Below, piece by piece: positions 4,538 through 5,259 of a DNA stretch of 5,259 nt. The notes below the pieces were generated by a model. That model was not told where the DNA came from and searched no databases. It saw only the letters and a list, made by a program, of their open reading frames with translations. Where the stretch lies: positions 1-5,259 of the forward strand of contig JAEWIF010000023.1 in assembly GCA_023387335.1 (NCBI GenBank), read 5' to 3'. Position 1 is the stretch's first letter; each line of letters begins with the position of its first letter. This DNA is from Pseudomonadota bacterium. GTDB taxonomy: Bacteria; Pseudomonadota; Gammaproteobacteria; Burkholderiales; Burkholderiaceae_C. The position numbers and the translations under genes were made by a program.

Positions 4538-4544
4538 GAGGTGG

Positions 4545-5259
4545 TCAGGCGTCGTCGTCGGAGGATTTCTGAGGGTCGTCCTCGTCGTCGTCCTCGTTGT
4601 CCGACGAGTCCTCGGGGGTCTCATCAGAGGAGCGAGGAGCCTCACCACGAGCGAGTGCGATGTCGACCGCGCGAGCACCCATGCCGTTGGTCTGGAGGAC
4701 ACCGAGGACGGTCATCAGGACGGCGAAGAACGCGGGGTTCAGAAGCCACACCACGAAGAGCGTGGCGACGAGAGACCCGTTGGCAGCGCGTCGCAGGATG
4801 CGGTGGAGACGAGGGTTGTCACGGAGGTCCGGGTACTGGAGCACCACGAGCCTGGTGAGTGCTCGCAGGGGTGTGAGGGTGCTCGGGTCGGAGGACTCTT
4901 CGAGGTCGTCCAGGAGGTCTGTGGCGTCGTCCTGGAGGTCATCGGGGAGTGCTGCCTCAAGGTCTTCGATGATGGCTTCGAGGACATCCGCAGGAAGTGT
5001 TTCATCGCTCTGCTCGTCATCGGCTGCGTCGAGAAGTTCGTCAGCCTCGCGCAGGAACTCTTCGTTAGTGCGCGGTCGCGGCTGAGTGGATGTTGCGGTG
5101 GATGCAGAGCCGAGGAAGCCGCTGCTCAGTGCATCCAGTGTCTGCATCCATGGCGGAGTGGCGGTCAACTCCTTGAGCCAAGGGAACATGGCTTCCGGCA
5201 GCGTGCTGGTGCGGGGGAACAGCGCACGGGTCAGGTCCTCGATCTGACTCAGATAGAGG
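4545..5259 (-). CDS. Acidic single-pass membrane protein, 5' end outside the window
   Basis: I do not recognise this protein. The reading frame stays open to the right edge, so 237 residues are visible and the N-terminus is missing. The ATG at 5187-5189 is probably internal: no ribosome binding site precedes it, and the 23 codons above it (ending TLPEA) look coding. Counted from that Met, residues 43-103 are very acidic, with Asp/Glu/Leu helical heptad-like sequence (FLREADELLDAADDE, then VLEAIIEDLEAAL). Residues 108-136 are basic and helical (RALTRLVVLQYPDLRDNPRLHRILRRA). Residues 139-166 form one long hydrophobic segment with a central Asn-Pro, likely membrane-spanning. The tail is Ser/Asp/Glu-rich, ending DDDA. 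The basic stretch before the membrane segment suggests the N-terminal part is cytoplasmic. The acidic tail is encoded by GAC/GAG trinucleotide runs that may be unstable. The gene ends in the 4514-4537 hairpin. Confidence 0.75.
   Translation of the reverse strand, partial: LYLSQIEDLTRALFPRTSTLPEAMFPWLKELTATPPWMQTLDALSSGFLGSASTATSTQPRPRTNEEFLREADELLDAADDEQSDETLPADVLEAIIEDLEAALPDDLQDDATDLLDDLEESSDPSTLTPLRALTRLVVLQYPDLRDNPRLHRILRRAANGSLVATLFVVWLLNPAFFAVLMTVLGVLQTNGMGARAVDIALARGEAPRSSDETPEDSSDNEDDDEDDPQKSSDDDA

Larger units (their letters stand above)
3491..4544. other. Gene-free, repeat-rich region; candidate cis-acting locus
   Basis: About 1.05 kb between two minus-strand genes without a credible coding region: open frames here lack good ribosome binding sites and encode Arg/Gly/Ser-rich low-complexity sequence. 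It holds tandem TTCGAGGG repeats (3550-3570), a 14-bp palindrome (3713-3726), CAGTGG copies (3754, 3778, 3864), a 23-bp palindrome (3800-3822), degenerate GGAAAGAC/TACCCGG repeats (3815-3975), a 51-bp-spaced direct repeat (3984-4059), a 16-bp palindrome (4085-4100), a 22-bp long-range inverted repeat (4194-4408) and a terminal hairpin (4514-4537). By hand count the plus strand is about 69% purine at 3781-3960 and about 72% at 4141-4260. This architecture, beside a replication-relaxation-like gene, suggests an origin of replication or transfer, a partition site, or a structured RNA. No known origin was recognised. Confidence 0.5.

Noticed and set aside
3500..4544. tRNA or CRISPR array in the noncoding region
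   Set aside because: No GTTCGAATC-type T-loop with a matching acceptor stem was found, and the repeats are too few, too short and unevenly spaced for a CRISPR array.
4555..4620. GTC/GTCGTC trinucleotide run as a microsatellite element
   Set aside because: It is explained by Asp/Glu/Ser codons of the acidic tail of the membrane protein.

Overview
The window looks like part of a mobile or accessory element (plasmid, integrative element or phage-plasmid) of a high-GC Gram-positive bacterium, probably an actinobacterium. This is inferred from the GC-rich coding sequence, strong AGGAGG-type ribosome binding sites, an Ala-rich signal peptide with a C-terminal membrane anchor followed by RARRAQD, and a protein resembling the actinobacterial replication-relaxation (Replic_Relax) family. 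No species can be named from the sequence.

All supported genes lie on the minus strand, so transcription runs from high to low coordinates. From right to left: (1) 4545 to the right edge, an acidic one-pass membrane protein of unknown function, whose 5' end is outside the window; (2) a hairpin directly after its stop; (3) about 1.05 kb without a convincing gene (3491-4544), packed with direct repeats, palindromes, a 22-bp perfect long-range inverted repeat and strongly purine-skewed DNA; (4) 1955-3490, a 511-residue replication-relaxation-like protein with a winged helix, a PD-(D/E)XK-like core and an unusual disordered N-terminus carrying a duplicated motif; (5) an intergenic region with a terminator-like hairpin and a promoter-like element; (6) 98-1801, a 567-residue secreted, wall-spanning, membrane-anchored surface protein with a proline-rich stalk; (7) a 17-bp-stem terminator; (8) probably the first six codons of another minus-strand gene leaving the left edge.

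The two complete genes appear to be single transcription units. Each has its own ribosome binding site and a downstream hairpin, and both carry the same 9-bp element (ACCGATATT) 31-41 nt upstream of the start codon, suggesting shared promoter logic or a shared regulator. The likely novelty is the repeat-rich noncoding kilobase directly upstream of the replication-relaxation-like gene. It is a reasonable candidate for a cis-acting replication, transfer or partition locus, or a structured RNA, but this is inference from arrangement rather than recognition of a known origin.
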